Assembly: GCF_021353265.1 (NCBI RefSeq)
Contig: NZ_JAJTWU010000009.1
Span: 124,001 to 188,000 of the forward strand
Direction of reading: 5' to 3'
Length of the DNA: 64,000 bases
Source of the DNA: Pelomonas cellulosilytica
Lineage (GTDB): Bacteria > Pseudomonadota > Gammaproteobacteria > Burkholderiales > Burkholderiaceae_C
The notes beneath the pieces were generated by a model. The model had not been told where the DNA came from. It saw only the letters and a program-made list of their open reading frames with translations, and did no database searches. Shown here in pieces: positions 25,665 to 33,798 of the stretch. Numbering within the stretch: the first letter of the stretch is position 1; the number at the start of each line of letters is the position of its first letter. The position numbers and the translations under genes are program-made.

Positions 25665-27098
25665 GTGGGCCCCACCAGCGAACGCATGTCCAAGGTCGAC
25701 ACGGCCTGGTTGCGCATGGATACCGAGGCCAACCTGATGATGATCGTCGGGGTCTGGTCCATCCGCCCCGGCATCACGCTGGCGGCCTTGCGTGAGCGCG
25801 TGGCCGAGCGCCTGCTGCAGTACCCGCGCTTCCGTCAGAAGGTCGTGCAGGACGCCTTTGTCGGCGCCGAATGGGTGATCGACCGTGAGTTCGACATCGC
25901 GCGGCATGTCGTCGGCGAGGAGCCGCTTCCGCTGCGCGGCCAGAGTCTGGACGATGTGCTGCGCGAGCGCGTGGCGGAGCTGTGCAGTCAGCCGCTGGAT
26001 CCAGAGCATCCGCTCTGGCAGTTCCAGCTCATCGAGGACATGGGCGACGGCTCCAGCGCGATGATCGCCCGCATCCACCACTGCATAGCCGATGGCATCG
26101 CGCTGATCGCCGTGATGCTGTCGATCACCGATGGCGGCCAGGCGCCGCCGCGCCGCGCGCCGCGGGCCGAGACGCACGAGCCAGACTGGTTGCTCGATGC
26201 CTTCCTGCGGCCGCTGAGCAACATGACGGTCAAGGCCATCGGCATGACCGGCAAGGGCATGACCTTCGGGCTGGACCGCGCGATGAGCGGCACGACGCCT
26301 ATGGACTCGTCGCTGGAGATGGCTCGCATGGGTTACCAGGCGGTGTCGGATGTCGCGGCCTTTGCGCTGATGCCGGACGACTCGCCCACGCGGCTCAAGG
26401 GCAAGCCCGGCCCGAAGAAGACTGTGGCATGGGACGACCGTCTGGCGCTGGACGAAGTGAAGGCCGTGGGCAAGGCGCTTGGCGCCTCGGTCAACGACGT
26501 GCTGTTGGCCTGCGCGGCTGGCGCCATCGGCCGCTACCTGGCCGACAAGGGCGAGGATCCGTCGGGCAAGGAGATCCGCGCGATGGTGCCGGTCAACCTG
26601 CGGCCACTGGAGCAGGCGTGGCAACTGGGCAACCGCTTCGGCCTGGTGCCGCTGGTGCTCCCCGTGGGCATCGCCAACCCGGTGGAGCGGCTGTACGCCG
26701 TGCGTACGCGCATGCGCGACCTCAAGGGCAGCTTCCAGCCGGTGATGGCCTTCGGTCTGCTGTCAGTGGCGGGCCTGCTGATCAAGCCGGTTCAGCACGC
26801 GATGCTGAACCTCTTCGCCAAGAAGGCCACGGCCGTCATGACCAACGTGCCCGGGCCGACCGAGGCGTTGAAGTTCTGCGGCTCGACGGTCGAAAAGGTG
26901 ATGTTCTGGGTGCCGCAGTCGGGCGACATCGGCCTGGGCCTGTCGATCCTGACCTATGCCGGCCGCGTGCAGTTCGGCCTCATTACGGACGCGGCCCTGT
27001 GCCCGGACCCCGAGGCCATCGTCGCTAACTTCGCGCCCGAGTTCGAGAAGCTGCTGCTGCTGTCACTGATGCTGCCGTGGGGCGAGGATCAGGGGTGA
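25665..27098 (+). CDS. Wax ester synthase / diacylglycerol acyltransferase (WS/DGAT)
   Basis: 477 residues. It transfers acyl groups from acyl-CoA to fatty alcohols or diacylglycerol to make storage lipid, usually at the membrane or lipid-body surface. N-terminal MSKVDTAWLRMDTEANLMMI, catalytic HHCIADG (138-144, the HHxxxDG motif), then SVNDVLLACAAGAIGRYL, RAMVPVNLRP and VMTNVPGPTE are hallmark WS/DGAT blocks. GTG 25665 follows GAGGAG (25654-25659). The neighbouring ACBP and PHA-system genes support a carbon-storage role. Confidence 0.93.
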   Translation: MGPTSERMSKVDTAWLRMDTEANLMMIVGVWSIRPGITLAALRERVAERLLQYPRFRQKVVQDAFVGAEWVIDREFDIARHVVGEEPLPLRGQSLDDVLRERVAELCSQPLDPEHPLWQFQLIEDMGDGSSAMIARIHHCIADGIALIAVMLSITDGGQAPPRRAPRAETHEPDWLLDAFLRPLSNMTVKAIGMTGKGMTFGLDRAMSGTTPMDSSLEMARMGYQAVSDVAAFALMPDDSPTRLKGKPGPKKTVAWDDRLALDEVKAVGKALGASVNDVLLACAAGAIGRYLADKGEDPSGKEIRAMVPVNLRPLEQAWQLGNRFGLVPLVLPVGIANPVERLYAVRTRMRDLKGSFQPVMAFGLLSVAGLLIKPVQHAMLNLFAKKATAVMTNVPGPTEALKFCGSTVEKVMFWVPQSGDIGLGLSILTYAGRVQFGLITDAALCPDPEAIVANFAPEFEKLLLLSLMLPWGEDQG

Positions 27099-27120
27099 CA
27101 GGCCACCTGGCCCGGGCATG

Positions 27121-27150
27121 AAAAAAAGCGCTCCTTGAGCGCTTTCATTT
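27121..27150. terminator. Bidirectional terminator between WS/DGAT and a secreted-protein gene
   Basis: Nine-base arms AAAGCGCTC/GAGCGCTTT (27125-27133, 27137-27145) with a three-base loop. The A-run on the left gives a seven-T tail for the minus-strand gene that ends at 27187; the right side (TTTCATTT) is moderately T-rich for WS/DGAT. Confidence 0.82.
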
Positions 27151-27186
27151 CGGCCTGCAGCCCAGGGGAGGGCGAGCGGGCGCTGC

Positions 27187-27507
27187 TTACTTCTTGGCCG
27201 TCGGGCGGCCGGCTGCCGTGGGGTAGGCGGCCATGACCTTGGCCGGGTCCGCCTTGTTGTCCAGATAGGCGGCGTACTGCTGCTGCGTGCAGGGCAGCAG
27301 CTTGCCGGGGCGGGCCTCACCCTTGTACTTGCCGGCGGAGTAAACGAACTGGTACTCGTTGGCGGCGACCGGGGTCGTGAGGCTGCTGGTCTCGCTGTAG
27401 CTCTTGGCGCATTCGGCGCGCAGCTCGGCTTGCTCCGGGGTCTGCTTGCCGGCAGCCTGCACGGAGAAGGCAGCGACGGCGGCGAGGGCGGGGATCAGGT
27501 ACTTCAT
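27187..27507 (-). CDS. Small secreted hypothetical protein
   Basis: 106 residues with a signal peptide (MKYLIPALAAVAAFSVQAAG). The mature part has two Cys (RAECAKSY and LLPCTQQQ) that may form a disulphide, and a central FVYSAGKYKGEARPGK. I recognise no family. The start at 27507 is chosen for the signal peptide; the frame is open 40 codons further upstream. It is closed by the terminator at 27121-27150. Confidence 0.72.
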   Translation of the reverse strand: MKYLIPALAAVAAFSVQAAGKQTPEQAELRAECAKSYSETSSLTTPVAANEYQFVYSAGKYKGEARPGKLLPCTQQQYAAYLDNKADPAKVMAAYPTAAGRPTAKK

Positions 27508-27623
27508 GGTGCTTGTCTCGTGGGTCGGGTAGGAGGCGATGGCGTGGAGCTTACGTCGCCGTCGTGCTGCGTGCACCCCCGAAAGCGAGTGATCGGGTTG
27601 TGCCGGATGTCCCGCCTGGCGAT

Positions 27624-28397
27624 TCACTCTTCCAGTTCTTCGCGGGCCAACTCAATGTCCAGCTGTTCCATCGCGTCCATCGCCTCGCAGGCCGCGGCGT
27701 CGGCGTACAGCTGCTCGGCTTCTTTCAGGCGCTTGTCGCCCTCCAGCATGACGAGGCCGTTGGCCCGCTCGATCATCGCGATGGCGCTGGTCGGATTCAG
27801 CTTGAGTGCCTGTTCGAACATCTTCAGGCCTGTGGCCGTGTCGGCGCCCTGCGTCTTGCCGAGCAACTTGCCGACCTTGTCGATGACCTCTGCATGGAAG
27901 GCGCCCAGCGCGATGTGGGCATCGGCATGCTTGGGGGCCAGCTTGATCGTGGTCTCCAGCGCCGTCTTCACCTTGACGCCCAGACCCTGGGCCAGCGCCT
28001 TGGCCACGCTGATACCCTGGCCGTAGCGGCCCAGCGCGTAGGCCTGCCAGTAATACGCATTGGCGTTCCCGGGGGCCTCCGCCTGCTGCGCCTCGGCGCG
28101 CTCGGCAATGGCCAGGAACATCTCCAGCTTCACCTTCTCCTTCTTCTCGAGGTAGTTGGCGTAGATGCCCTGAGCCTTGTTGGCCACGGTGATGCCGGCG
28201 CCGCCCGCGGCCACGCCGGCGTCGAAAGCGGCCTGGAACTCGCCGGCGTGGAAGTGGATCCAGGCCTGCTGGACGGCGGTGTCCTTGGGGAACGGTTCGG
28301 CGTCGCCGGCATGCAGCCGGGCCCAGTGCTTCTTCAGCGTGGCCGGCGTGTAGGTGAAAGCGGCGTTGTCGTAGGGAAAGGCGGTCCAGGTGGCCAT
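27624..28397 (-). CDS. TPR-like repeat protein of unknown role
   Basis: 257 residues, alpha-helical, no signal peptide. TPR-like units include AWIHFHAGEFQAAFDAGVAA, YYWQAYALGRYGQG, ADAHIALGAFHAEVIDKVG and GLKMFEQALKLNPTSAIAMI; the C-terminus is acidic (ELAREELEE). It is 13 bases downstream of the TetR gene and probably cotranscribed with it. GGAG lies before the ATG. The function is unknown; scaffold or chaperone-like roles are typical of TPR proteins. Confidence 0.78.
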   Translation of the reverse strand: MATWTAFPYDNAAFTYTPATLKKHWARLHAGDAEPFPKDTAVQQAWIHFHAGEFQAAFDAGVAAGGAGITVANKAQGIYANYLEKKEKVKLEMFLAIAERAEAQQAEAPGNANAYYWQAYALGRYGQGISVAKALAQGLGVKVKTALETTIKLAPKHADAHIALGAFHAEVIDKVGKLLGKTQGADTATGLKMFEQALKLNPTSAIAMIERANGLVMLEGDKRLKEAEQLYADAAACEAMDAMEQLDIELAREELEE

Positions 28398-28410
28398 CGC
28401 GTTGTCTCCT

Positions 28411-29073
28411 TCAGGGCTGTGGTTGGTAGTTGCCCGCGAGCTTGAAGAGGTGATCCTTGGAGGCCGGCTCCAGGTAGGGCAGCAGCAGGCTCAGTGCGTG
28501 GAAGGCGCCGCGCAGCAGGGCGCTGCCCGCGCGGTCGGGCTCCAGAGCATGGCGCGGGTCGCGCACGAATTCGTAGCTCAACCAGTAGCTCAGCACGACG
28601 ACCATCGTGTTGGCCGTGGGCGCGGCGTCGCGCAGGTCCATCTTCAGCGCGCCACCCAGGTGCAGTCCTGACAGGACGTGCCGCATGGCCTGCTCCTTGT
28701 CCGCGAGCACGCGCTGGAAGTGGGTCTCGAGCCGGCGGTTCTTGAACAGCAGATCGTTCAGGTCACGGTACAGGAAGCGGTGCTTCCAGATCAGCTCGAA
28801 CAGCATGTGGAAGAACAGCCACGCGTCCTCGACATGACGCACGTTGTCGGCCGCTGCCAGCAGCTCCCGCAGGTCGGCCTCGTAGCGGCCGAACAGCGCA
28901 TTGACCAGCTCGTCCTTGGCCGGGTAGTGGTAGTAGAGGTTGCCCGGGCTGATCTTGAGTTCCGCCGAGATCAGCGTCGTCGAGACGTTGGGCTCGCCGA
29001 AGCGGTTGAAGAGGTCCAGCGTGACCTCCAGGATGCGCTCAGCGGTGCGGCGGGGTTTTTTGGGCTGGGACAT
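28411..29073 (-). CDS. TetR-family transcriptional regulator
   Basis: 220 residues. The N-terminal helix-turn-helix domain is PRRTAERILEVTLDLFNRFG with STTLISAELKISPGNLYYHYPAKDEL, a canonical TetR DNA-binding block; the C-terminal part should bind a ligand. ATG 29073 sits directly before this domain; a longer frame reaching 29184 would overlap the divergent ABC gene. Divergent by 61 bases from the ABC transporter operon, so it probably controls that operon and itself. The ligand is unknown. Confidence 0.9.
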   Translation of the reverse strand: MSQPKKPRRTAERILEVTLDLFNRFGEPNVSTTLISAELKISPGNLYYHYPAKDELVNALFGRYEADLRELLAAADNVRHVEDAWLFFHMLFELIWKHRFLYRDLNDLLFKNRRLETHFQRVLADKEQAMRHVLSGLHLGGALKMDLRDAAPTANTMVVVLSYWLSYEFVRDPRHALEPDRAGSALLRGAFHALSLLLPYLEPASKDHLFKLAGNYQPQP

Positions 29074-29120
29074 GCTCGGGGCATTCTGGCAGCGAACAGC
29101 AGCAGGCATGGGGCCACTTC

Positions 29121-29126
29121 TAGAAT
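29121..29126 (+). promoter_or_regulatory. Candidate -10 element for the ABC transporter operon
   Basis: TAGAAT lies nine bases before ATG 29135, so transcription would begin at or just before the start codon, giving a leaderless or nearly leaderless mRNA. No good -35 is visible, and the TetR gene ends its 5' side 48 bases away. Confidence 0.35.
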
Positions 29127-29134
29127 CGCGGCCC

Positions 29135-30058
29135 ATGCCGATTTCGACCGCCGCGCCTCCCGCCATCTCCTTCCAGAATGTCAAGAAAACCTACCGCGGC
29201 GGGCAGCTGAAGGCGCTGGATGGCGTCACGTTCGACATCCCCTGTGGCGAGTTCTTCGGGCTGCTCGGCCCCAACGGTGCAGGCAAGACGACGCTGATCA
29301 GCGTGCTCGCCGGCCTCGCCCGCGCCACCGAGGGCCGCGTGCGCGTCATGGGCCATGACGTCGTCGACGACTACGCCGCCGCGCGCAAGGCGCTGGGCGT
29401 CGTGCCGCAGGAGCTCGTGTTCGACCCGTTCTTCAGTGTGCGCGAGACGCTGCGCATCCAGAGCGGCTACTTCGGCGTGAAGAACAACGACGTCTGGATC
29501 GACGAGTTGCTGACCAACCTGGGCCTGGCCGACAAGGCCCACGCCAACATGCGTCAGCTGTCCGGCGGCATGAAGCGCCGCGTGCTCGTCGCGCAGGCGC
29601 TGGTGCACCGCCCGCCGGTCATCGTGCTCGACGAGCCGACCGCTGGCGTCGACGTGGAGCTGCGCCAGACGCTGTGGCAGTTCATCGCCAGGCTGAACAA
29701 GGAAGGTCACACGGTGCTGCTGACGACGCATTACCTCGAGGAGGCCGAGGCGCTGTGCCATCGCATCGGCATGCTGAAGTCCGGCCGCATCGTCGCGCTG
29801 GACCGCACATCGCAACTGCTGGCGCGCACGCATTCGACGATGCTGCGCTTCAAGACCGACGCGGCACTGCCGCCCGACATCGCCGCGCGGGCGCGAGTGA
29901 CCGGCCGCATCGTGCAGGTCACGGCCCAGGATGCCGCCGAGGTGGAGACCACGCTGGCCGCGCTGCGGCAGCAGGGCGTGCCGGTGGAGGACCTGGAGAT
30001 CGGCCGCGCCGACCTGGAGGACGTCTTCCTCGAGATCATGAAGGGAGGTCAGCCATGA
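29135..30058 (+). CDS. ABC transporter ATP-binding protein
   Basis: 307 residues. One nucleotide-binding domain with Walker A GPNGAGKTT, Q-loop VVPQELVFDP, signature LSGGMKRR, Walker B VIVLDEPTAGVD and the H-loop TTHYLEEAE; a C-terminal regulatory extension follows (residues about 230-307). It belongs to the CcmA/NodI/drug-exporter group that pairs with ABC-2 permeases. It powers export by the downstream gene, with which it overlaps by ATGA. There is no Shine-Dalgarno before ATG 29135, in line with a leaderless start. Confidence 0.93.
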   Translation: MPISTAAPPAISFQNVKKTYRGGQLKALDGVTFDIPCGEFFGLLGPNGAGKTTLISVLAGLARATEGRVRVMGHDVVDDYAAARKALGVVPQELVFDPFFSVRETLRIQSGYFGVKNNDVWIDELLTNLGLADKAHANMRQLSGGMKRRVLVAQALVHRPPVIVLDEPTAGVDVELRQTLWQFIARLNKEGHTVLLTTHYLEEAEALCHRIGMLKSGRIVALDRTSQLLARTHSTMLRFKTDAALPPDIAARARVTGRIVQVTAQDAAEVETTLAALRQQGVPVEDLEIGRADLEDVFLEIMKGGQP

Positions 30059-30810
30059 ACGGCGCCCGCACCCTGTTCTACAAGGAGGTGCTGCGCTTCT
30101 GGAAGGTGGCCTTCCAGACCGTCGCGGCGCCCGTGCTGACGGCGGTCATGTACCTGCTGGTCTTTGGCCACACGCTGGAGAACCACGTGAAGGTCTACGA
30201 CACGGTGGGCTACACGCAGTTCCTGATCCCTGGACTCGTGATGATGAGCGTGCTGCAGAACGCGTTCGCGAACAGCTCGTCGAGCCTCATCCAGAGCAAG
30301 ATCACCGGCAACCTGGTGTTCCTGCTGCTGACGCCGCTGTCGCCGCTGGCCTGGTTCGTTGCCTATGTGGGCGCGGCCGTCGTGCGTGGCGTTGCGGTCG
30401 GTGCGGGCGTGCTGATCGTCACGGCCTGGTTTGCGCCGCCGGGGCTGGACAACCTGTTTTGGATCCTGGCGTTCACCGTGCTCGGTGCCGGCCTGATGGG
30501 CACGCTCGGGCTGATCGCCGGTCTGTGGGCCGAGAAGTTCGACCAACTCGCCGCCTTCCAGAACTTCATCATCATGCCGATGACGTTCCTGTCGGGCGTC
30601 TTCTACTCGGTGCATTCGCTGCCGGGCTTCTGGCTAGGTCTGAGCCACTTGAATCCGTTCTTCTACATGATCGACGGCTTCCGGCGCGGCTTCTTCGGCG
30701 TCAGCGACGTGTCGCCGTGGCTGAGCCTGTCGGTCGTGGCAACCAGCTTCGTCGTGACCGCGGGGCTCGCTTTGTCGCTGCTGAAGAGGGGCTACAAGAT
30801 CCGTTCTTAA
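30055..30810 (+). CDS. ABC-2 type transporter permease
   Basis: 251 residues with six hydrophobic segments, beginning RTLFYKEVLRFWKVAFQTV and containing FLIPGLVMMSVLQNAFANSS and the ABC-2 signature region FIIMPMTFLSGVFYSV. YadH/NodJ-like proteins of this shape export drugs, lipids or polysaccharide precursors; the substrate here is unknown. A GGGAGG site at 30043-30048 and the ATGA overlap define the start. It ends 28 bases before the BolA gene. Confidence 0.92.
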   Translation: MNGARTLFYKEVLRFWKVAFQTVAAPVLTAVMYLLVFGHTLENHVKVYDTVGYTQFLIPGLVMMSVLQNAFANSSSSLIQSKITGNLVFLLLTPLSPLAWFVAYVGAAVVRGVAVGAGVLIVTAWFAPPGLDNLFWILAFTVLGAGLMGTLGLIAGLWAEKFDQLAAFQNFIIMPMTFLSGVFYSVHSLPGFWLGLSHLNPFFYMIDGFRRGFFGVSDVSPWLSLSVVATSFVVTAGLALSLLKRGYKIRS

Positions 30811-30838
30811 AATCCGGGGTTTTCCTGAAGGACCCGAG

Positions 30839-31078
30839 ATGGCCGACCCCACCCCGCAAGAAGTGCGCGACTTCATCGCCGCAGGCCTGCCCTGCGCGCA
30901 CCTGGAAGTCGAGGGCGACGGTCGGCATTTCTTTGCCACCATCGTGTCCAGCGAGTTCACCGGCCTCACGCGCATCAAGCGGCACCAGCGCGTCTATGCG
31001 GCGCTTGGCGAGCGGATGCGCGAGCAGATCCATGCGCTGTCGATGAAGACGCTGGCGCCCGAGGAGTGGCAGGCATGA
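30839..31078 (+). CDS. ibaG: BolA-family protein (IbaG/YrbA type)
   Basis: 79 residues, the size of IbaG. A class II KH-like fold with [18 protein letters not shown] and a conserved His in [11 protein letters not shown]; BolA proteins bind [2Fe-2S] clusters with monothiol glutaredoxins and act in iron homeostasis. It starts the run of genes leading into hisG (ATGA overlap), an arrangement common in betaproteobacteria. TAAAAT at 30808-30813 could be a -10 for this operon. Confidence 0.9.
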   Translation: MADPTPQEVRDFIAAGLPCAHLEVEGDGRHFFATIVSSEFTGLTRIKRHQRVYAALGERMREQIHALSMKTLAPEEWQA

Positions 31079-31734
31079 CAGGGCTGACCCTCGCGCTGTC
31101 CAAGGGTCGCATCTTCGAGGAGACGCTGCCGCTGCTGCGCGCCGCGGGCATCGAGGTGCTGGAGGACCCGGAGACCTCGCGCAAGCTGATCCTGCCGACC
31201 AACCGCGACGGCGTTCGCATCGTCATGGTCCGCGCCAGCGACGTACCGACCTATGTGCAGTACGGCGGTGCCGACCTTGGCGTGGCCGGCCGCGACGTGC
31301 TGCATGAGCAAGCGCTGGCGCAGGGTGGCTCGCATGGCCTGTACCAGCCACTGGACCTGAATATCGCGCGCTGCCGCATGAGCGTCGCAACGCGCGCGGA
31401 CTTCGACTACGCCGCCGCCGTGAAGCAGGGTTCGCGCCTGCGCGTCGCTACCAAGTACACCGAGATCGCGCGCCAGCACTTCGCCGACAAGGGCGTGCAT
31501 GTGGACCTCATCAAGCTCTACGGCTCCATGGAACTCGCGCCGTTGACGGGCCTGGCCGATGCCATCGTCGACCTCGTCTCCACCGGCGGCACGTTGCGCG
31601 CCAACAAGCTGGTGGAGGTCGAGCAGATCATGGATATCTCGTCCCGTCTCGTCGTCAACCAGGCCGCGCTCAAGCTCAAGCGCGACACCCTCCGCCCCCT
31701 AATCGACGCCTTCGCCTCCGCAGTCTCCGCATGA
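31075..31734 (+). CDS. hisG: ATP phosphoribosyltransferase, short form
   Basis: First step of histidine synthesis: condenses ATP and PRPP. At 219 residues it is the short HisG form, which lacks the C-terminal regulatory domain and needs HisZ as partner; hisZ is not in the window. Recognisable blocks: [54 protein letters not shown] and the PRPP-loop-like [14 protein letters not shown]. The start overlaps the ibaG stop (ATGA), and the 3' end overlaps hisD by four bases. Confidence 0.96.
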   Translation: MTGLTLALSKGRIFEETLPLLRAAGIEVLEDPETSRKLILPTNRDGVRIVMVRASDVPTYVQYGGADLGVAGRDVLHEQALAQGGSHGLYQPLDLNIARCRMSVATRADFDYAAAVKQGSRLRVATKYTEIARQHFADKGVHVDLIKLYGSMELAPLTGLADAIVDLVSTGGTLRANKLVEVEQIMDISSRLVVNQAALKLKRDTLRPLIDAFASAVSA

Positions 31735-33038
31735 CCCTCATTCGCCAGCTCTCCACCGTCGCCGCCGACTTCGCCGCCGAATTCGAGCGCCTGCGCCATT
31801 GGTCGGCAGAGACGGATGCGGCCATCGAGGGCCGCGTGAAGGACATCCTGGCCGACGTGCAGGCCCGCGGTGACGCGGCCGTGCTGGACTACACCGCACG
31901 CTTCGACCGCGTGAACGCCCCCGGCATGGCGACGCTGGAGATCACGCAGGCCGAGCTGCAGGCCGCGCTGGCCGCCATCACGCCGGCCCAGCGCGATGCG
32001 CTGCAGGCGGCGGCGAAGCGCGTGCGGGCCTATCACGAGCGTCAGCTGCAGGCCAGCGGTCAGAGCTGGAGCTACCGCGACGAGGACGGCACGCTGCTGG
32101 GCCAGAAGGTCACGCCGCTGGACCGCGTGGGCCTCTACGTGCCCGGCGGTAAGGCGGCCTACCCCAGCAGCGTGCTGATGAATGCCATCCCGGCGCATGT
32201 GGCCGGCGTGCAGGACATCATCATGGTCGTGCCAACGCCGGACGGCGTGCGCAACCCGCTGGTGCTGGCCGCTGCAGCCGTCGCCGGCGTGCACCGGGCG
32301 TTCACCATCGGCGGCGCGCAGGCGGTGGCCGCGCTGGCTTATGGCACGGCGACCATCCCGCGCGTCGACAAGATCACCGGGCCGGGCAATGCCTACGTCG
32401 CCTCGGCCAAGAAGCATGTGTTCGGCCAGGTCGGCATCGACATGATTGCGGGCCCCAGCGAGATCCTGATCATTGCCGATGGCACGACACCGCCTGACTG
32501 GGTGGCCATGGACCTCTTCAGCCAGGCCGAGCACGACGAGCTGGCGCAGAGCATTCTGCTGAGCCCCGATGCTGCTTATCTGGAAGCCGTGCGCGCCAGC
32601 ATGGAGAAACTGCTGCCGGCGCTGCCGCGCGAAGCCACCATCCGTGCGTCGCTGCAGGGCCGAGGCGCGTTGATCCACACCCGCTCCATGGAAGAGGCCT
32701 GCGAGATCAGCAACACCATCGCACCCGAGCACCTGGAGATCAGCGCCGCCGAGCCGGGCCGCTGGGAGCCGCTGCTGCGCCATGCCGGTGCGATCTTCAT
32801 GGGGGCCTACACCAGCGAGAGCCTCGGTGACTATTGCGCCGGCCCCAACCACGTGCTGCCCACGGCCAGCACGGCTCGCTTTTCGTCACCGCTGGGCGTG
32901 TACGACTTCCAGAAGCGCAGCAGCCTCATCGAGGTCAGCGCCGAGGGTGCCCAGGTGCTGGGCCGCATCGCCAGCGAACTGGCCCACGGCGAGGGTCTGC
33001 AGGCCCACGCACGCGCGGCGGAATTGCGCCTGCGCTGA
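31731..33038 (+). CDS. hisD: Histidinol dehydrogenase
   Basis: 435 residues. Catalyses the last two steps of histidine synthesis, oxidising L-histidinol to histidine with NAD and a zinc ion. Blocks: [65 protein letters not shown] and [18 protein letters not shown], which carry the zinc and catalytic residues. Overlaps hisG by four bases. Unusually, a toxin-antitoxin pair follows before hisC. Confidence 0.97.
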   Translation: MTLIRQLSTVAADFAAEFERLRHWSAETDAAIEGRVKDILADVQARGDAAVLDYTARFDRVNAPGMATLEITQAELQAALAAITPAQRDALQAAAKRVRAYHERQLQASGQSWSYRDEDGTLLGQKVTPLDRVGLYVPGGKAAYPSSVLMNAIPAHVAGVQDIIMVVPTPDGVRNPLVLAAAAVAGVHRAFTIGGAQAVAALAYGTATIPRVDKITGPGNAYVASAKKHVFGQVGIDMIAGPSEILIIADGTTPPDWVAMDLFSQAEHDELAQSILLSPDAAYLEAVRASMEKLLPALPREATIRASLQGRGALIHTRSMEEACEISNTIAPEHLEISAAEPGRWEPLLRHAGAIFMGAYTSESLGDYCAGPNHVLPTASTARFSSPLGVYDFQKRSSLIEVSAEGAQVLGRIASELAHGEGLQAHARAAELRLR

Positions 33039-33051
33039 GTTGTCGCGAAAG

Positions 33052-33082
33052 ACACGAAGTTCGTGCAACACGAACTTCGTGT
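33052..33082. promoter_or_regulatory. Double palindromic operator of the vapBC pair
   Basis: A perfect 14-bp inverted repeat (33052-33065 and 33069-33082) with a three-base spacer. Each arm is itself a 13-bp palindrome CACGAA-N-TTCGTG, so there are two binding sites with centres 16 bp apart, ending 13 bases before the antitoxin ATG. This is the layout expected for cooperative autoregulation by a ribbon-helix-helix antitoxin. It also begins 13 bases after the hisD stop, so it may mark an internal promoter in the his operon. Confidence 0.75.
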
Positions 33083-33095
33083 TACCCTTCGGGTC

Positions 33096-33329
33096 ATGAA
33101 GAACGTGACGGTCTCCATGGAAGACGACGTCGCCGAGTGGGCCCGGCTCGAGGCCGCGCGGCGCAACACCAGCGTATCGCGCCTGATCGGCGAGATGTTG
33201 GCCGAGAAGATGCGGCATGACGATGCCTACGAGCGCGCGATGCGCGAGGCGCTGGAGTGGCGCAGCTGGGGCAAGTCCAGCGGTCCCCGCGTGAAGCCCG
33301 ACGACGTGAGTGAACGCCGGCGCTCCTGA
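33096..33329 (+). CDS. VapB-like ribbon-helix-helix antitoxin
   Basis: 77 residues. The N-terminus KNVTVSMEDDVAEWARLEAA reads as a beta strand followed by helices with NTSVSRLIGEML, the ribbon-helix-helix (CopG/Arc-like) pattern; the basic, Trp-containing C-terminus (EWRSWGKSSG) would wrap the toxin. It should neutralise the PIN toxin encoded one base downstream and repress the pair at the palindromes upstream. It is inserted between hisD and hisC. Confidence 0.8.
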   Translation: MKNVTVSMEDDVAEWARLEAARRNTSVSRLIGEMLAEKMRHDDAYERAMREALEWRSWGKSSGPRVKPDDVSERRRS

Positions 33330-33330
33330 C

Positions 33331-33798
33331 ATGGCCGCCACGCCCACCGTCTTCGTTGATGCGAACGTGCTGCTGCACGCGTTCGACGACAACGACCTCG
33401 ACAAGCAACAGCGCTCGCGTCAGTGGCTGACCGAATGCTGGCTGCGCCGCTGCGGCCGGCTCAGCAATCCGGTGCTCAACGAGTTCTACGCCAACGCGCG
33501 CAAGCGCTTCGCGACCGCCATCTCCGCCGGCGACGCCCGCGCCGAGGTGCGCCGCTACCAGGTCTGGCTGCCGTGGCAGATCGACCAGCCTACCGTCGAG
33601 ACCGCTTGGGCCGCCGAGAGCCGCTACCAGCTCAGCTACTGGGACGCGTTGATGGTGGCCGCGGCCCAGCACATGGGCTGCAGCTTTCTGCTGACCGAAG
33701 ACCTGCCGCATGACCAGCGCATCGACAAGCTGCGCGTCCTCAACCCCTTCCTCGTCGGCCCTGAGTTGCTGGACGAGCCGACCACCGAAACGCCATGA
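33331..33798 (+). CDS. VapC-like PIN-domain ribonuclease toxin
   Basis: 155 residues. PIN-domain acidic residues: D10 in [11 protein letters not shown], a Glu in [13 protein letters not shown], Asp in [11 protein letters not shown] and Asp in [10 protein letters not shown], which together would bind Mg2+/Mn2+ and cut RNA. ATG 33331 follows the antitoxin stop by one base; GTG 33310 is an alternative overlapping start. The stop shares ATGA with hisC, so toxin translation is linked to a histidine gene, an odd arrangement. Confidence 0.85.
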   Translation: MAATPTVFVDANVLLHAFDDNDLDKQQRSRQWLTECWLRRCGRLSNPVLNEFYANARKRFATAISAGDARAEVRRYQVWLPWQIDQPTVETAWAAESRYQLSYWDALMVAAAQHMGCSFLLTEDLPHDQRIDKLRVLNPFLVGPELLDEPTTETP

